The translations under genes and the position numbers were made by a program. Below the pieces are notes generated by a model that was given only the letters and a program-made list of their open reading frames with translations, ran no database searches and was not told the DNA's origin. From the NCBI GenBank assembly GCA_964291505.2, contig OZ220216.1, forward strand, positions 2,728,001 to 2,792,000: a stretch of DNA of 64,000 bases, in the 5' to 3' direction. The DNA is from Kistimonas sp964291505 (GTDB lineage: Bacteria; Pseudomonadota; Gammaproteobacteria; Pseudomonadales; Endozoicomonadaceae). Numbering within the stretch: the first letter of the stretch is position 1; each line of letters starts with the position of its first letter. Positions 44,308 through 53,767 of the stretch are shown in pieces.

Positions 44308-44922
44308 CTAAGTCGACAACTGCCAGCGTCTAATCAGAAGCGTGACTTTAATATCACCTTTCTGCAATTTAAGTCGTCCCGGCAGCTCATAGCCGGATGT
44401 AATCCCAAACCGGTCAAACGCAATCGTCCATCCTGCCTGATTCAGTGATTGCAGCCGGTTCATGTCATTGAGCTGCAAATCCGAATACTCACCCGGAGCT
44501 GGCACAGCTTTGACCCAATACTGCAGCAAACGAAACGGTATCACCCAGCCTGTCTGCCGATAGACCAGCTCCTCCAGGGAAGAACCCATAAGAACACCTT
44601 CATCAGGCACGTTCATGATCACCTGACCAGGCATACCCTGAATACTGGCGAGACTTTGCCCAAAAGGTCCCGTTAAATAAACGGTGTAATTCTCGCCCTG
44701 CTCTTCCCATTCCAGCGTGGCACTGCCAGCTTCTGATGCAGTTCTGACTCCCAGCTTTCCTGACAACTGCCATTGATTCAGCGTCGCCATCACATCAACA
44801 TGTTGCTGCCAGGATCGCTGCCCGGCCATCGGAGATAATGGTGCACGCCCTGCACATCCCGCCAAAACCAGCAGCACCACAACACAGGCTAAATGACGAA
44901 CCGCACCCGACAGACCACACAT
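44308..44922 (-). CDS. lolB: Outer-membrane lipoprotein LolB
   Basis: LolB receives lipoproteins from LolA and inserts them into the outer membrane. The 204-residue protein has a lipobox (VLLVLAGCAG) near residue 20 and family motifs WQLSGKLGVRT, SATLEWEEQGENYTVYLTGPFG, and YWVKAVPAPGEYS; the last holds the protruding-loop and hydrophobic-cleft region. It precedes tRNA-Gln with only about 190 bases between, where ispE would be expected. Confidence 0.96.
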   Translation of the reverse strand: MCGLSGAVRHLACVVVLLVLAGCAGRAPLSPMAGQRSWQQHVDVMATLNQWQLSGKLGVRTASEAGSATLEWEEQGENYTVYLTGPFGQSLASIQGMPGQVIMNVPDEGVLMGSSLEELVYRQTGWVIPFRLLQYWVKAVPAPGEYSDLQLNDMNRLQSLNQAGWTIAFDRFGITSGYELPGRLKLQKGDIKVTLLIRRWQLST

Positions 44923-45006
44923 TGATAGAACACCTTTAAAGAAACAGGCCCGAACCGAATGGAACGGGCCCGATATACATCGGAATATTACGTAAGACAG
45001 ATAAGC

Positions 45007-46737
45007 TTATTGCTGTCCCTGTAATCGCTCCATGGTCTCCTTGAGAATCTCACTCTCTGGCTGCCGCTCCAGCGCCTGCTCCCAGACAATCACCGCCTCC
45101 TTACGACTGCCCTTGACCCAAAGCACTTCACCCAGGTGCGCGGCTACCTCAGCATCCGGCATTTTCTCATAGGCTGCACGCAGATAACGGATTGCCTTTT
45201 CATAATCCTGCTGTCGATAAGCCACCCAACCCATGCTGTCGATGATAGCCGGATCATCAGGCTTTAGCTCGTAGGCCTTAGCGACCAGCTCTTCCGCCTC
45301 ATCAAATCGCTCCGTGCGATCAGCAAGGGTATACCCCAGCGCATTCAATGCCGCAGCATTCTCTGCATCAAGGGCCAGAATGCCTCGCAAGTCTTTTTCC
45401 AACAGTGCCAGATCGCTCATTTTTTCTGCCAGCATTGCACGGGCATACAACAGATTAATATTGTCGGGATAGGTTTTGATTGCCTTATTTAGAACCTCAG
45501 CGGCCTGCTCATAAGCCCGCTGCTCAATCAGCACATCCCCTTCCATCAGGTAAAACTGTGGCACAAACGCCGGATAAAGCTCACGGGCAGCCCGCAAGTC
45601 TTTCACCGCCTGGGGCCACTTTTCCTGATCCGCCAGCATTTGCGCCAGTGCGGCATACGCCGGAATGAGCTGCTTACCCACGCCAACATTCAGATAGTGC
45701 TGACGCGCCAGCTGCCAGTCGTCCTGCTGTTGCGCCAGCCGCCCCAAGTAGAATTCAGCGAGATTTTTATGGCTATTAAATGCAGCCAGACGCTCAAAAT
45801 AGCCCACCGCCTCTTCCGGCATAGTATTTTCAAACGTGATTAATCCCAATGATAGAAGGATATCCGGATCATTCGGAGACTGGATCAAAAGGATCTCAAA
45901 CTGCTCCTGGGCTTGATCTAGCTGCTGCGCATGCACCAACACCCGCGCATAAAGAAGACGGAGGCGCGTGTTATCCGGTGCGTCTTCCACATAGTCCGCC
46001 AGGAAACGGCGAGCTTTATCCGGCCGATCCATAGCCATCAACACCCGCCCCTTGAGCATGACAGCCTTGAGGTTATCCTCACGCTTCAAAATACGCTCAC
46101 ACAGCTTGATAGCTTCCGCATTGCGACCGTTGTATTGCAGTAAAATGGCCTTACCTAACAACACCTGACTGTTGTCCGGGTAACGCTTTAGGGCCTGATC
46201 AAAGGTCGCGATCAGCATGTCACGTTCTTCCTGCCCCTGATCGGCGGCACTGACGGCAACAAATTCGAAGCTGGCGTCACCGGCCATTTCCAGCACCCGC
46301 AACATTTCGTCGGCAGCGGTCTGATATTCACCGGCACGGGCCAGTTCAATTGCTCGCGCCTGTAATGCGGCAGGGTTTTCTGCATCGACACTCGCCCACA
46401 GTTCGGCCGCATCTCTGGAAGCCTGACGTGCACCAATATAGGCAGCTATCTGATAGGCGCGTGCTGCCAGACCCGGGTCACCAGTCTTATGCGCCTGCTG
46501 CAGATAATTTCCCAGCGCCAGGTCAAAGCGCTGGTTATGACCGGCAACTTCAGCCACCAGCAGATCATAAAGAGTATCCGGCTCAAACGAGGCGACAGGC
46601 TCACTGCTTTCCTCAGCAGCTGCCGGTTCTGCTTCCGCGCCGGAGGATGACATTGAGGACAACTGGGCACAACCGGCAAAGGCTACCGTCGCCAGAAGTA
46701 ATGGAAGATAACGCAGGCAGGATCTGATCTTTAACAA
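45007..46737 (-). CDS. TPR-repeat lipoprotein
   Basis: The protein (576 aa from TTG 46737) is a lipoprotein with box LLATVAFAGC, then an acidic linker and about ten tetratricopeptide repeats (for example NAEAIKLCERILKR, AEVLNKAIKTYPDNINLLYARAML, KAIRYLRAAYEKMPDAEVAAHLGEVLW). TTG 46737 follows GGAAAGAAG and puts the signal at the N-terminus; ATG 46845 would place 36 extra residues before it. Comparable genes next to lolB/hemA are found in pseudomonads and are thought to act in outer-membrane assembly; that role is an inference. Confidence 0.92.
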   Translation of the reverse strand: MLKIRSCLRYLPLLLATVAFAGCAQLSSMSSSGAEAEPAAAEESSEPVASFEPDTLYDLLVAEVAGHNQRFDLALGNYLQQAHKTGDPGLAARAYQIAAYIGARQASRDAAELWASVDAENPAALQARAIELARAGEYQTAADEMLRVLEMAGDASFEFVAVSAADQGQEERDMLIATFDQALKRYPDNSQVLLGKAILLQYNGRNAEAIKLCERILKREDNLKAVMLKGRVLMAMDRPDKARRFLADYVEDAPDNTRLRLLYARVLVHAQQLDQAQEQFEILLIQSPNDPDILLSLGLITFENTMPEEAVGYFERLAAFNSHKNLAEFYLGRLAQQQDDWQLARQHYLNVGVGKQLIPAYAALAQMLADQEKWPQAVKDLRAARELYPAFVPQFYLMEGDVLIEQRAYEQAAEVLNKAIKTYPDNINLLYARAMLAEKMSDLALLEKDLRGILALDAENAAALNALGYTLADRTERFDEAEELVAKAYELKPDDPAIIDSMGWVAYRQQDYEKAIRYLRAAYEKMPDAEVAAHLGEVLWVKGSRKEAVIVWEQALERQPESEILKETMERLQGQQ

Positions 46738-47105
46738 CGTGATATTCTTCTTTCCGGGAAACCGAGCCTGGTGCAATAATGACACAAGCGCCGTGACAAA
46801 CCCATCCCGACCCAAACACAAGATTTGCAGTTGACGTATATCCATAGGAAAATTCTGCTTTTCTCCATGCCTCCCTGTGAGGCTGTCACTTCCGGTGTGA
46901 ATCGGTTATACGACGATTGGAAAGGTGACAATCAGGGCTCAGTAACTTTAATACTAGCCTGAGTTACCGGAGAAGAGGGTGGCAATACCCGAAGTTTGCA
47001 GCAAAGCGAAAAATGCCATCCTGCAGACTAGGATGAAACGCTACCACCGTGAAGCTTTAGCCAGCTTGATGAGTAGAGACAAGAACAAGGTACCTGACGA
47101 TTTAT
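46738..47105. other. Divergent promoter region of the TPR gene and hemA
   Basis: This 368-base stretch (259 if the TPR protein starts at 46845) contains no convincing gene. It should carry the two opposed promoters. A short frame at 46979-47182 lies mostly within the hemA leader and start, and I discount it. Confidence 0.4.
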
Positions 47106-48476
47106 ATGGGATTCCTGGCAGTCGGCATCAATCATCAGACAGCACCCGTCGGCCTGAGGGAACAGATTGCGTTCTCGCCTGAGCAGCTGATTCCAGCCCT
47201 GCAGGATGTCAGGCAGTTGGCGTCGGTCAGCGAGATCGCGATACTGTCAACCTGCAACCGCACAGAGCTGTACTGTTTCGGGGATATCAAACCGGAACGG
47301 CTATATCAGTGGCTGTCTGATTTTCACCAAATCAACAGTCATGGACTGGCACAATACGCCTATGCCCACGCTGAAGAGGCGGCTATCCAGCACATCATGC
47401 GCGTGGCCTGTGGACTGGACTCTTTGGTACTGGGTGAACCTCAGATACTGGGACAGATGAAATCCGCCTACGCAGTCGCTCGAGAAGCCGGTGCAACAGG
47501 CGCACACCTGAGCCGATTGTTTCAGGGTACCTTCACCACTGCCAAACAGGTACGGACACACACCGCGATTGGTGAAAACCCGGTGTCAGTGGCTTATGCC
47601 GCCGTCACCCTGTCGCGGCAGATCTTTGCCGACCTGTCAGAAAATACCGCCCTGCTGATCGGCGCCGGGGAAACCATTGAACTGGTGGCCCGTCACCTGA
47701 AAGAGCAAGGAATAGGCAACATTATTGTTGCCAACCGGACACTGGAGCGTGCCCTTCGACTGGCAGAAAGCGTCAACGGACATGCCATTTTGCTGTCTGA
47801 TATTCCGGAAGAACTGCATAAGGCAGACATCGTCATTGCCTCAACCGCCAGCCAGCTACCGATTCTAGGCAAAGGTGCCGTGGAACGTGCGCTGAAAAAA
47901 CGCCGCCATGCACCGATCTTCATGGTGGATATCGCGGTCCCCCGGGACATTGAACCAGAGGTCGGCGATCTGGCGGATGTTTACCTCTACACGGTGGACG
48001 ACCTTCGCGAAGTCGTAGAAGACAACCTGCGAAGTCGTCAGGAAGCAGCAAAGGCCGCAGAAGAAATCATTGCCGCCGGATGCGACGCTTTCCTGAAACG
48101 CACCCGTGCCATGGACGTGGTGGATATTCTCAAGTCCTACCGGGAAAAAGCAGAAATCATTCGCGACCATGAGATCAACAAGGCACTCCGCCTGATCCAG
48201 AGTGGTCGTCCCGCCGACCAGGTGCTGGCTCAGCTAGCCCGTGGCCTGACCAACAAACTGATTCACACGCCCTGCGTCCAGCTCCGCAAGGCCGGCAGCG
48301 AAGGGGACACCGCCTCCATCGCCTTAGCCAGGGATTTTTTTGATCTGCAGATTGCCGACACCCAGGAACCTACCCCTATCAAGCCTGCGCCACTACAATC
48401 ACGCCAGGCCACTGTACGGGCTGTCGATCCAACACCGTTGAGTGACGTCCGCCCTCCCAAGGTAAAGAACCACTGA
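47106..48476 (+). CDS. hemA: Glutamyl-tRNA reductase
   Basis: HemA reduces glutamyl-tRNA to glutamate-1-semialdehyde, the first committed step of tetrapyrrole synthesis. The 456-residue protein has GINHQTAPVGLREQIAF, the catalytic Cys in LSTCNRTELY, GLDSLVLGEPQILGQ, an NADPH domain with ALLIGAGETIEL, and a C-terminal dimerisation helix. It heads the hemA-prfA-prmC-moeB group and is divergent from the TPR and lolB genes. The C-terminal 60 residues are Pro/Thr-rich. Confidence 0.98.
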   Translation: MGFLAVGINHQTAPVGLREQIAFSPEQLIPALQDVRQLASVSEIAILSTCNRTELYCFGDIKPERLYQWLSDFHQINSHGLAQYAYAHAEEAAIQHIMRVACGLDSLVLGEPQILGQMKSAYAVAREAGATGAHLSRLFQGTFTTAKQVRTHTAIGENPVSVAYAAVTLSRQIFADLSENTALLIGAGETIELVARHLKEQGIGNIIVANRTLERALRLAESVNGHAILLSDIPEELHKADIVIASTASQLPILGKGAVERALKKRRHAPIFMVDIAVPRDIEPEVGDLADVYLYTVDDLREVVEDNLRSRQEAAKAAEEIIAAGCDAFLKRTRAMDVVDILKSYREKAEIIRDHEINKALRLIQSGRPADQVLAQLARGLTNKLIHTPCVQLRKAGSEGDTASIALARDFFDLQIADTQEPTPIKPAPLQSRQATVRAVDPTPLSDVRPPKVKNH

Positions 48477-48477
48477 A

Positions 48478-49566
48478 ATGAAAGCTTCTATCAGTACCAA
48501 GCTTGATAACCTGCAAGACCGCTTTGAAGAACTGAGCGCACTGCTTAGCGACCCGGAAATCATTTCCGACCAGAACCGTTTCCGCAGCTTCTCCAAGGAG
48601 TACGCCGAGCTGGAACCGGTCGTCAAATGCTATCGCGAATACCGCCAGGTTCAGGACGACCTGGAAGAAGCCCGCACCATGCTGTCCGACGCGGACCCTG
48701 ACCTGCGCGCCATGGCAGAAGAAGAAGTGGAAACCGCGCAGACCCGTACCGAGTCATTAAGCCAGGAGCTGCAGATCCTTCTGCTCCCCAGGGATCCGGA
48801 TGACGCCAACAACGTTTTCCTTGAAATCCGCGCCGGCACTGGCGGTGATGAAGCGGCCATTTTTGCCGGCGACCTGTTCCGGATGTATTCCCGCTATGCC
48901 GAAAGCCAGCGCTGGAAAATTGAAATACTGAGCGAAAACCTCGGCGAACACGGTGGTTACAAAGAGATCATCACCCGGGTTGTCGGCCAGGATGTGTATG
49001 CCCAGCTCAAGTTCGAGTCCGGCGCTCACCGGGTCCAACGAGTACCAGCAACCGAATCCCAGGGCCGGATTCATACCTCTGCCTGCACCGTCGCCATCAT
49101 GCCGGAGCCGGATGAACAGGAAGAGATCAACATCCGCAAGGAAGACCTGCGAATCGATACCTACCGCTCCTCTGGTGCGGGCGGCCAGCACGTAAACACC
49201 ACTGATTCCGCTATCCGGATCACCCACCTGCCCACCGGTATTGTGGTGGAGTGCCAGGACGAACGATCCCAGCATAAAAACAAAGCCCGTGCTCTTTCTC
49301 TGCTGAATGCCCGACTGAAAAACGCTCAGCAGGAAGCCCATGCCAAAGAAATGGCTGACCAGCGGAAAAGCCTGGTTGGCAGCGGCGACCGCTCAGAACG
49401 GATTCGTACCTACAACTATCCACAGGGACGGGTAACTGATCACCGCATTAACCTGACACTCTATAAACTGCCGGAAATCATTGAAGGTGACCTGGCTCCG
49501 GTGATAGATCCACTGCGCCAAGAACACCAGGCAGAACTGCTGGCATCTCTGGCGGGCGAGAATTAA
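48478..49566 (+). CDS. prfA: Peptide chain release factor 1
   Basis: RF1 recognises UAA and UAG. The 362-residue protein has the PxT motif (PATESQGRIHTS), the peptidyl-transferase motif SSGAGGQHVNTTDS (GGQ) and the C-terminal FRQNYPQG-like RTYNYPQGRVTDHR. It starts one base after the hemA stop and its stop overlaps the prmC start (TAATG). Confidence 0.98.
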   Translation: MKASISTKLDNLQDRFEELSALLSDPEIISDQNRFRSFSKEYAELEPVVKCYREYRQVQDDLEEARTMLSDADPDLRAMAEEEVETAQTRTESLSQELQILLLPRDPDDANNVFLEIRAGTGGDEAAIFAGDLFRMYSRYAESQRWKIEILSENLGEHGGYKEIITRVVGQDVYAQLKFESGAHRVQRVPATESQGRIHTSACTVAIMPEPDEQEEINIRKEDLRIDTYRSSGAGGQHVNTTDSAIRITHLPTGIVVECQDERSQHKNKARALSLLNARLKNAQQEAHAKEMADQRKSLVGSGDRSERIRTYNYPQGRVTDHRINLTLYKLPEIIEGDLAPVIDPLRQEHQAELLASLAGEN

Positions 49567-50399
49567 TGCAGGTCAGGGATATTCTACAGCGCGCCAGCGA
49601 ATTAACGTCACTGAGCAGTACACCGGCACTGGATGTTGAATTACTACTCTGTCATGTTCTCGAAAAACCACGCAGCTGGCTGTTTACCTGGCCGGAATAT
49701 GAGTTAACGGCAGATCAACTGGCCGCCGTGACCCAATTGATTGATCAACGTCTGACCGGACACCCTGTTGCACACCTGATCGGTACTCGCGACTTCTGGA
49801 ACCTGACACTGAAAGTCAGTCCCGATACACTCATACCCCGTCCCGATACCGAGCTGCTGGTCGAGCAGGCACTTGCCTGTCTCGACCCGTCACCGCATAA
49901 AATCGCCGACTTGGGTACGGGTACCGGCGCCATTGCTCTGGCACTGGCGGCAGAGCGGCCCAACTGGCAAGTTACAGGCACCGATAGAATTGAAGCTGCT
50001 GTTGAGCTCGCCCGGCATAACGCTGAGATGAACGCACTGCGCCATGTGCAGTTCTACACCGGCTCCTGGTGCGATGCATTGTCTGACAACGATTACGATC
50101 TCATTGTTAGTAACCCGCCCTATATCCGTTCAGATGATCCTCATTTAAGCCAGGGTGATGTTCGCTTTGAACCCAGTTCAGCGTTGGCATCAGGCATCGA
50201 CGGATTAGAGGACATTCGAATCATTGCAGAACAGACATTGCAATACCTGAAACCCGGTGGCTGGTTACTGCTGGAACATGGCTATGACCAGGGTGTAGAT
50301 GTCAGAAACATTCTGAACCAGCAGCACTATACCGAGATAGAAACCCTTCGTGATCTTGCCGGACATGAACGCATTACCCGGGGACGACGCTTTGACTGA
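49566..50399 (+). CDS. prmC: Release factor glutamine methyltransferase PrmC
   Basis: PrmC methylates the Gln of the GGQ motif in RF1 and RF2. The 277-residue protein has the SAM-binding IADLGTGTGAIALALA (motif I) and the NPPY catalytic motif (LIVSNPPYIRSDD). It overlaps prfA by one base at TAATG and its end overlaps moeB. Confidence 0.97.
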   Translation: MQVRDILQRASELTSLSSTPALDVELLLCHVLEKPRSWLFTWPEYELTADQLAAVTQLIDQRLTGHPVAHLIGTRDFWNLTLKVSPDTLIPRPDTELLVEQALACLDPSPHKIADLGTGTGAIALALAAERPNWQVTGTDRIEAAVELARHNAEMNALRHVQFYTGSWCDALSDNDYDLIVSNPPYIRSDDPHLSQGDVRFEPSSALASGIDGLEDIRIIAEQTLQYLKPGGWLLLEHGYDQGVDVRNILNQQHYTEIETLRDLAGHERITRGRRFD

Positions 50400-51147
50400 A
50401 ACACTCAGCGACCAGCAACTGTTGCGCTACAGCCGCCAGATCATGCTGCCGGAACTGGATATCGCCGGCCAGGAAAAACTGCTGAATAGCCGGGTACTGG
50501 TGATTGGCGCTGGCGGCCTCGGCTGCCCGGTGGCCATGTATCTCTCTGCCGCCGGTGTCGGTACACTCGTGATTGTGGATCACGATGATGTGGATGAGAG
50601 CAATCTCCAGCGCCAGATTGCCCACACGACACGAGACCTTGGTAAACCCAAAGTTTTCTCCGTCACGGAGTCGCTGCATGCGCTGAACCCTGATACACGC
50701 GTGACGGCTATTGCCCGAAAACTCAGTGAACCAGAACTGCTTGAAGAAGCTGGCGCCGCCGATGTTGTGGTGGACTGCACCGACAACTTTGAGACCCGCC
50801 ACGCCATCAATGAGGCCTGCATCAGAACAGGGACTCCCCTGATATCTGGCGCGGCCATTGGCTTCAGCGGACAGGTGGCTGTTTTTGGCCTTTCTGATGG
50901 TCCCTGTTATCACTGTCTGTATCCTGACACGGATGACCATCAACAAACTTGCAGTGAATCCGGTATATTGTCCCCCGTCACCGGCGTGATTGGTTCTATT
51001 CAGGCGACAGAAACCATCAAACTCCTTGCTAATATCGGACAATCACTATCTGGACGTCTCATGTTGTTTGATGCCCTGAGCATGACTTGGCAAACACTGA
51101 ACCTGTCACGCAATGCCAGCTGCACAGTCTGCGGTACAGACATATAA
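50365..51147 (+). CDS. moeB: ThiF/MoeB family adenylyltransferase
   Basis: MoeB adenylates the C-terminus of MoaD in molybdopterin synthesis (ThiF does so for ThiS). The protein (260 aa from ATG 50365, MNALPGDDALTETLSDQQ) has RYSRQIMLPELDIAGQEKL, the nucleotide motif VLVIGAGGLGCPVAMYL, SNLQRQIAH, VVDCTDNFETRHAINEAC, and zinc cysteines in CYHCLYP and CTVCG. A GTG at 50350 is possible but sits further inside prmC. The MoeB call is from operon position, as ThiF and MoeB are hard to tell apart. Confidence 0.9.
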   Translation: MNALPGDDALTETLSDQQLLRYSRQIMLPELDIAGQEKLLNSRVLVIGAGGLGCPVAMYLSAAGVGTLVIVDHDDVDESNLQRQIAHTTRDLGKPKVFSVTESLHALNPDTRVTAIARKLSEPELLEEAGAADVVVDCTDNFETRHAINEACIRTGTPLISGAAIGFSGQVAVFGLSDGPCYHCLYPDTDDHQQTCSESGILSPVTGVIGSIQATETIKLLANIGQSLSGRLMLFDALSMTWQTLNLSRNASCTVCGTDI

Positions 51148-51232
51148 TCACTTAATTCAACGACTCTTTTTGCCAGAACAAGGACGTTAGGCTATATCTG
51201 AATGGCATTTCAGACCGTCGCGGTGCCGTTCG

Positions 51233-52207
51233 ATGCAGGAAGATTACCCCCGCAATTTTACCGGCTATGGCGGACAACCGCCGAAGGTCCAATGGCCCAA
51301 CAACTGCCGTCTCGCTATCAGTTTTGTATTAACTTACGAAGAAGGAGCGGAGTCCTGCCGCTTGGATGGCGATCCATCTTCAGAATCCTATTTAACGGAT
51401 ATCCCAGGCATTCGACCGCTCTCCTGTGCTAGACACTTTACCTGTGAATCCGTCTTTGCCTATGGCGCTAGCAGCGGTGCCTGGCGGCTGCTGGATCTCT
51501 TTGACGATTTTTCGATTCCTATTACCGTTTTTGCCTGCGGCATGGCGCTTGAGCGAAACCTCCCACTGGCGCAAAAACTGGCAGAGTCCGACCATGAGAT
51601 TGCTGGGCACGGTTACCGTTGGATTGATTACCGAGTGATCCCGATAGCCATTGAGAAAAGCCATATCCGCAAGACACTGGAAATCATTGAAAGTCTGACT
51701 CATAAGGACGTCGTCGGGTGGTACAGCGGTCGACATAGTGAAAACACACGTCGTCTGGTTCAGGAAATGGGGCTTTTGTACGACTCTGATGCCTACAACA
51801 ATGACTTGCCTTACTACATCGATGTTGCCGGCCAGCCCCACCTGATCGTGCCCTACAGTTTGGTCACAAATGATCTTCGCTATGCGACCTCACCTGGCTG
51901 GAACAGCCCAGAAGACTGCCAGAAAAACCTGCGAGCTGCCTTTGACTGCCTCTATCGTGAAGGTGAGGAAAGCCCGAAAATGCTATCCATAGGACTGCAT
52001 GGACGCCTGTCTGGCCAACCGGGTCGAACAGAAGCTCTCCGTCGTTTTCTGGATTATGCACTGAGTCACGAAGATGTCTGGGTTTGTCGTCGTATGGATA
52101 TTGCACGGCACTGGCTTACACATCATCCCAGCCACCACGACCAGGATGCCGCCAGCAGCACGCAAACGCCACAGCCGAGCGAATTGCATCTCTCAGTCAC
52201 CGAATAA
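51233..52207 (+). CDS. puuE: Polysaccharide-deacetylase-family allantoinase PuuE
   Basis: The 324-residue protein resembles PuuE, the metal-independent allantoinase of the polysaccharide deacetylase fold, which opens the hydantoin ring of allantoin in purine breakdown. Motifs are LAISFVLTYEEGAES, RHFTCESVFAYGASSGAWRLLDLF, HEIAGHGYRWIDY and SDAYNNDLPYYIDVAGQP. No other ureide gene is adjacent, so purine use is inferred only. The start is ATG 51233, behind no clear ribosome binding site. Confidence 0.88.
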   Translation: MQEDYPRNFTGYGGQPPKVQWPNNCRLAISFVLTYEEGAESCRLDGDPSSESYLTDIPGIRPLSCARHFTCESVFAYGASSGAWRLLDLFDDFSIPITVFACGMALERNLPLAQKLAESDHEIAGHGYRWIDYRVIPIAIEKSHIRKTLEIIESLTHKDVVGWYSGRHSENTRRLVQEMGLLYDSDAYNNDLPYYIDVAGQPHLIVPYSLVTNDLRYATSPGWNSPEDCQKNLRAAFDCLYREGEESPKMLSIGLHGRLSGQPGRTEALRRFLDYALSHEDVWVCRRMDIARHWLTHHPSHHDQDAASSTQTPQPSELHLSVTE

Positions 52208-52465
52208 ATAAACGACAACATCAACTTTTGCGCTTTCCGGAGACAGGAGCCCCTCCTGATGCCTATAATGCCCATCGGTTATCAGAAGCCCCCAAACGGC
52301 AAACCGACAGCTGAACACGCTATCCGCCATCTTTGGCCCGGATCCTGCGTATAAGTACTATTCAGGAATTACAAAAGTTGAAAGATTCCAATATAGTTCA
52401 CTTTTTTTATCAACTTTAGGGGCGTTCGTGTCATGATACATGGCACGGCTATTACTGGAGGCTGC

Positions 52466-53653
52466 ATGGTCGAAGCCATTCGCCGATTTTTAAAGCACGA
52501 AACATCCGTTGGCATTCTGTTAATCGTGGCCGCCACGCTGGCAATGATTGCGGCCAATACACCGCTGAATGTCTATTACGACCTGCTGCTGTCCGTCCCG
52601 ATTACCGTGGCCGTTGGCTCCCTCGCCATTGCCAAGCCCATCCTGTTGTGGATCAACGACGGTCTGATGGCATTGTTCTTTCTGCTGATCGGCCTTGAAG
52701 TTAAACGAGAATTCCTGGTGGGTGAGTTATCAAGCCGTTCCCAGGTAATACTACCTGCGATGGCAGCACTGGGTGGCATGGTGATACCTGCGCTCTGCTA
52801 TGCGGCGCTGAATTATGATGATCCCATCGGCATCAAGGGCTGGGCGATCCCTGCAGCCACCGATATTGCCTTCTCCCTGGGGGTTCTGGCCCTGCTGGGT
52901 AAGCGCGTACCGCCTTCACTGAAGATCTTCCTACTGGCACTTGCCATTATTGATGACCTTGGTGCCATCGTCATCATCGCGCTGTTCTACACTACGGACC
53001 TGGCCATTGAGTCGATCGTTCTGGCATCTATCTGTTTGACATTGTTGATTGCCTTCAACCGCTTTGGCGTATCCAAACTCGGACCCTATATCGTTGTCGG
53101 TGTCATCATGTGGGCCTGTGTACTGAAGTCCGGCGTACACGCCACATTGGCGGGTGTTGCCCTGGCATTCACCATTCCCATCCAAACCCGGAATGAATAT
53201 GGTCGTTCCCTGCTGATTGACCTTGAACACAAACTGCACGGCAGCGTGAATTACTGGATATTACCGATCTTTGCCTTCGCCAACGCCGGTGTCGGCCTGA
53301 GTGTTGCCCAGTTCCAGAGCCTGATGGATCCAAGCCCTCTGGGCGTCATCATCGGCCTGTTTATTGGTAAACAGCTGGGTGTATTCGGGTTTACCTGGCT
53401 AACCATCAAGGCCGGTATTGCCAAACTACCGACAGGGACATCCTGGTCGCATATTTATGGCATGTCGATCTTGTGTGGCATTGGATTCACCATGAGCCTG
53501 TTCATCGGCACCCTGGCCTTTGAAGAAACCGGCCCTGAATATCTGATTGCCGACCGTGTTGGGATTTTGGTGGGCTCGTTCCTCTCCGCCATTGTGGGTT
53601 ATATCGTCCTGCGCTACTTCACGCCGAAGCCCGCCAACAATCAAAGCAATTAA
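52466..53653 (+). CDS. nhaA: Na+/H+ antiporter NhaA
   Basis: NhaA exchanges two H+ for one Na+ across the inner membrane in pH and salt homeostasis. The protein (395 aa from ATG 52466) has RRFLKHETSVGILLIVAATLAM, NDGLMALFFLLIGLEVKREFL, the catalytic pair in AIIDDLGAIVIIALFYT (Asp-Asp), ATDIAFSLGVLALLG, and about twelve helices. I chose ATG 52466 because GGAGG lies four bases before it; ATG 52433 would add eleven residues and lacks a ribosome binding site. Upstream, AAAGTTGA and TCAACTTT (52374-52381, 52410-52417) form a long-loop inverted repeat. Confidence 0.97.
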   Translation: MVEAIRRFLKHETSVGILLIVAATLAMIAANTPLNVYYDLLLSVPITVAVGSLAIAKPILLWINDGLMALFFLLIGLEVKREFLVGELSSRSQVILPAMAALGGMVIPALCYAALNYDDPIGIKGWAIPAATDIAFSLGVLALLGKRVPPSLKIFLLALAIIDDLGAIVIIALFYTTDLAIESIVLASICLTLLIAFNRFGVSKLGPYIVVGVIMWACVLKSGVHATLAGVALAFTIPIQTRNEYGRSLLIDLEHKLHGSVNYWILPIFAFANAGVGLSVAQFQSLMDPSPLGVIIGLFIGKQLGVFGFTWLTIKAGIAKLPTGTSWSHIYGMSILCGIGFTMSLFIGTLAFEETGPEYLIADRVGILVGSFLSAIVGYIVLRYFTPKPANNQSN

Positions 53654-53664
53654 TATCAATCCCC

Positions 53665-53695
53665 TACCTGAAACTGGTTTTTCCAGTTTCAGGTA
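53665..53695 (+). terminator. Hairpin after nhaA
   Basis: TACCTGAAACTGG (53665-53677) and CCAGTTTCAGGTA (53683-53695) form a perfect 13-base stem around five T. A run of T does not follow, so it may act as a barrier or a Rho-linked stop. Confidence 0.6.
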
Positions 53696-53767
53696 ATACA
53701 ATGGCTGGCTCAATCCAGCCGACGTTTTATAATCCCCACCAACAATAAACTGTCTTCGGAGAGAAGT

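Noticed and set aside
52374..52417. Inverted repeat AAAGTTGA / TCAACTTT before nhaA as an RNA switch
   Set aside because: The 28-base loop is AT-rich and the stem only eight base pairs. It could be an operator, but nothing supports a riboswitch.
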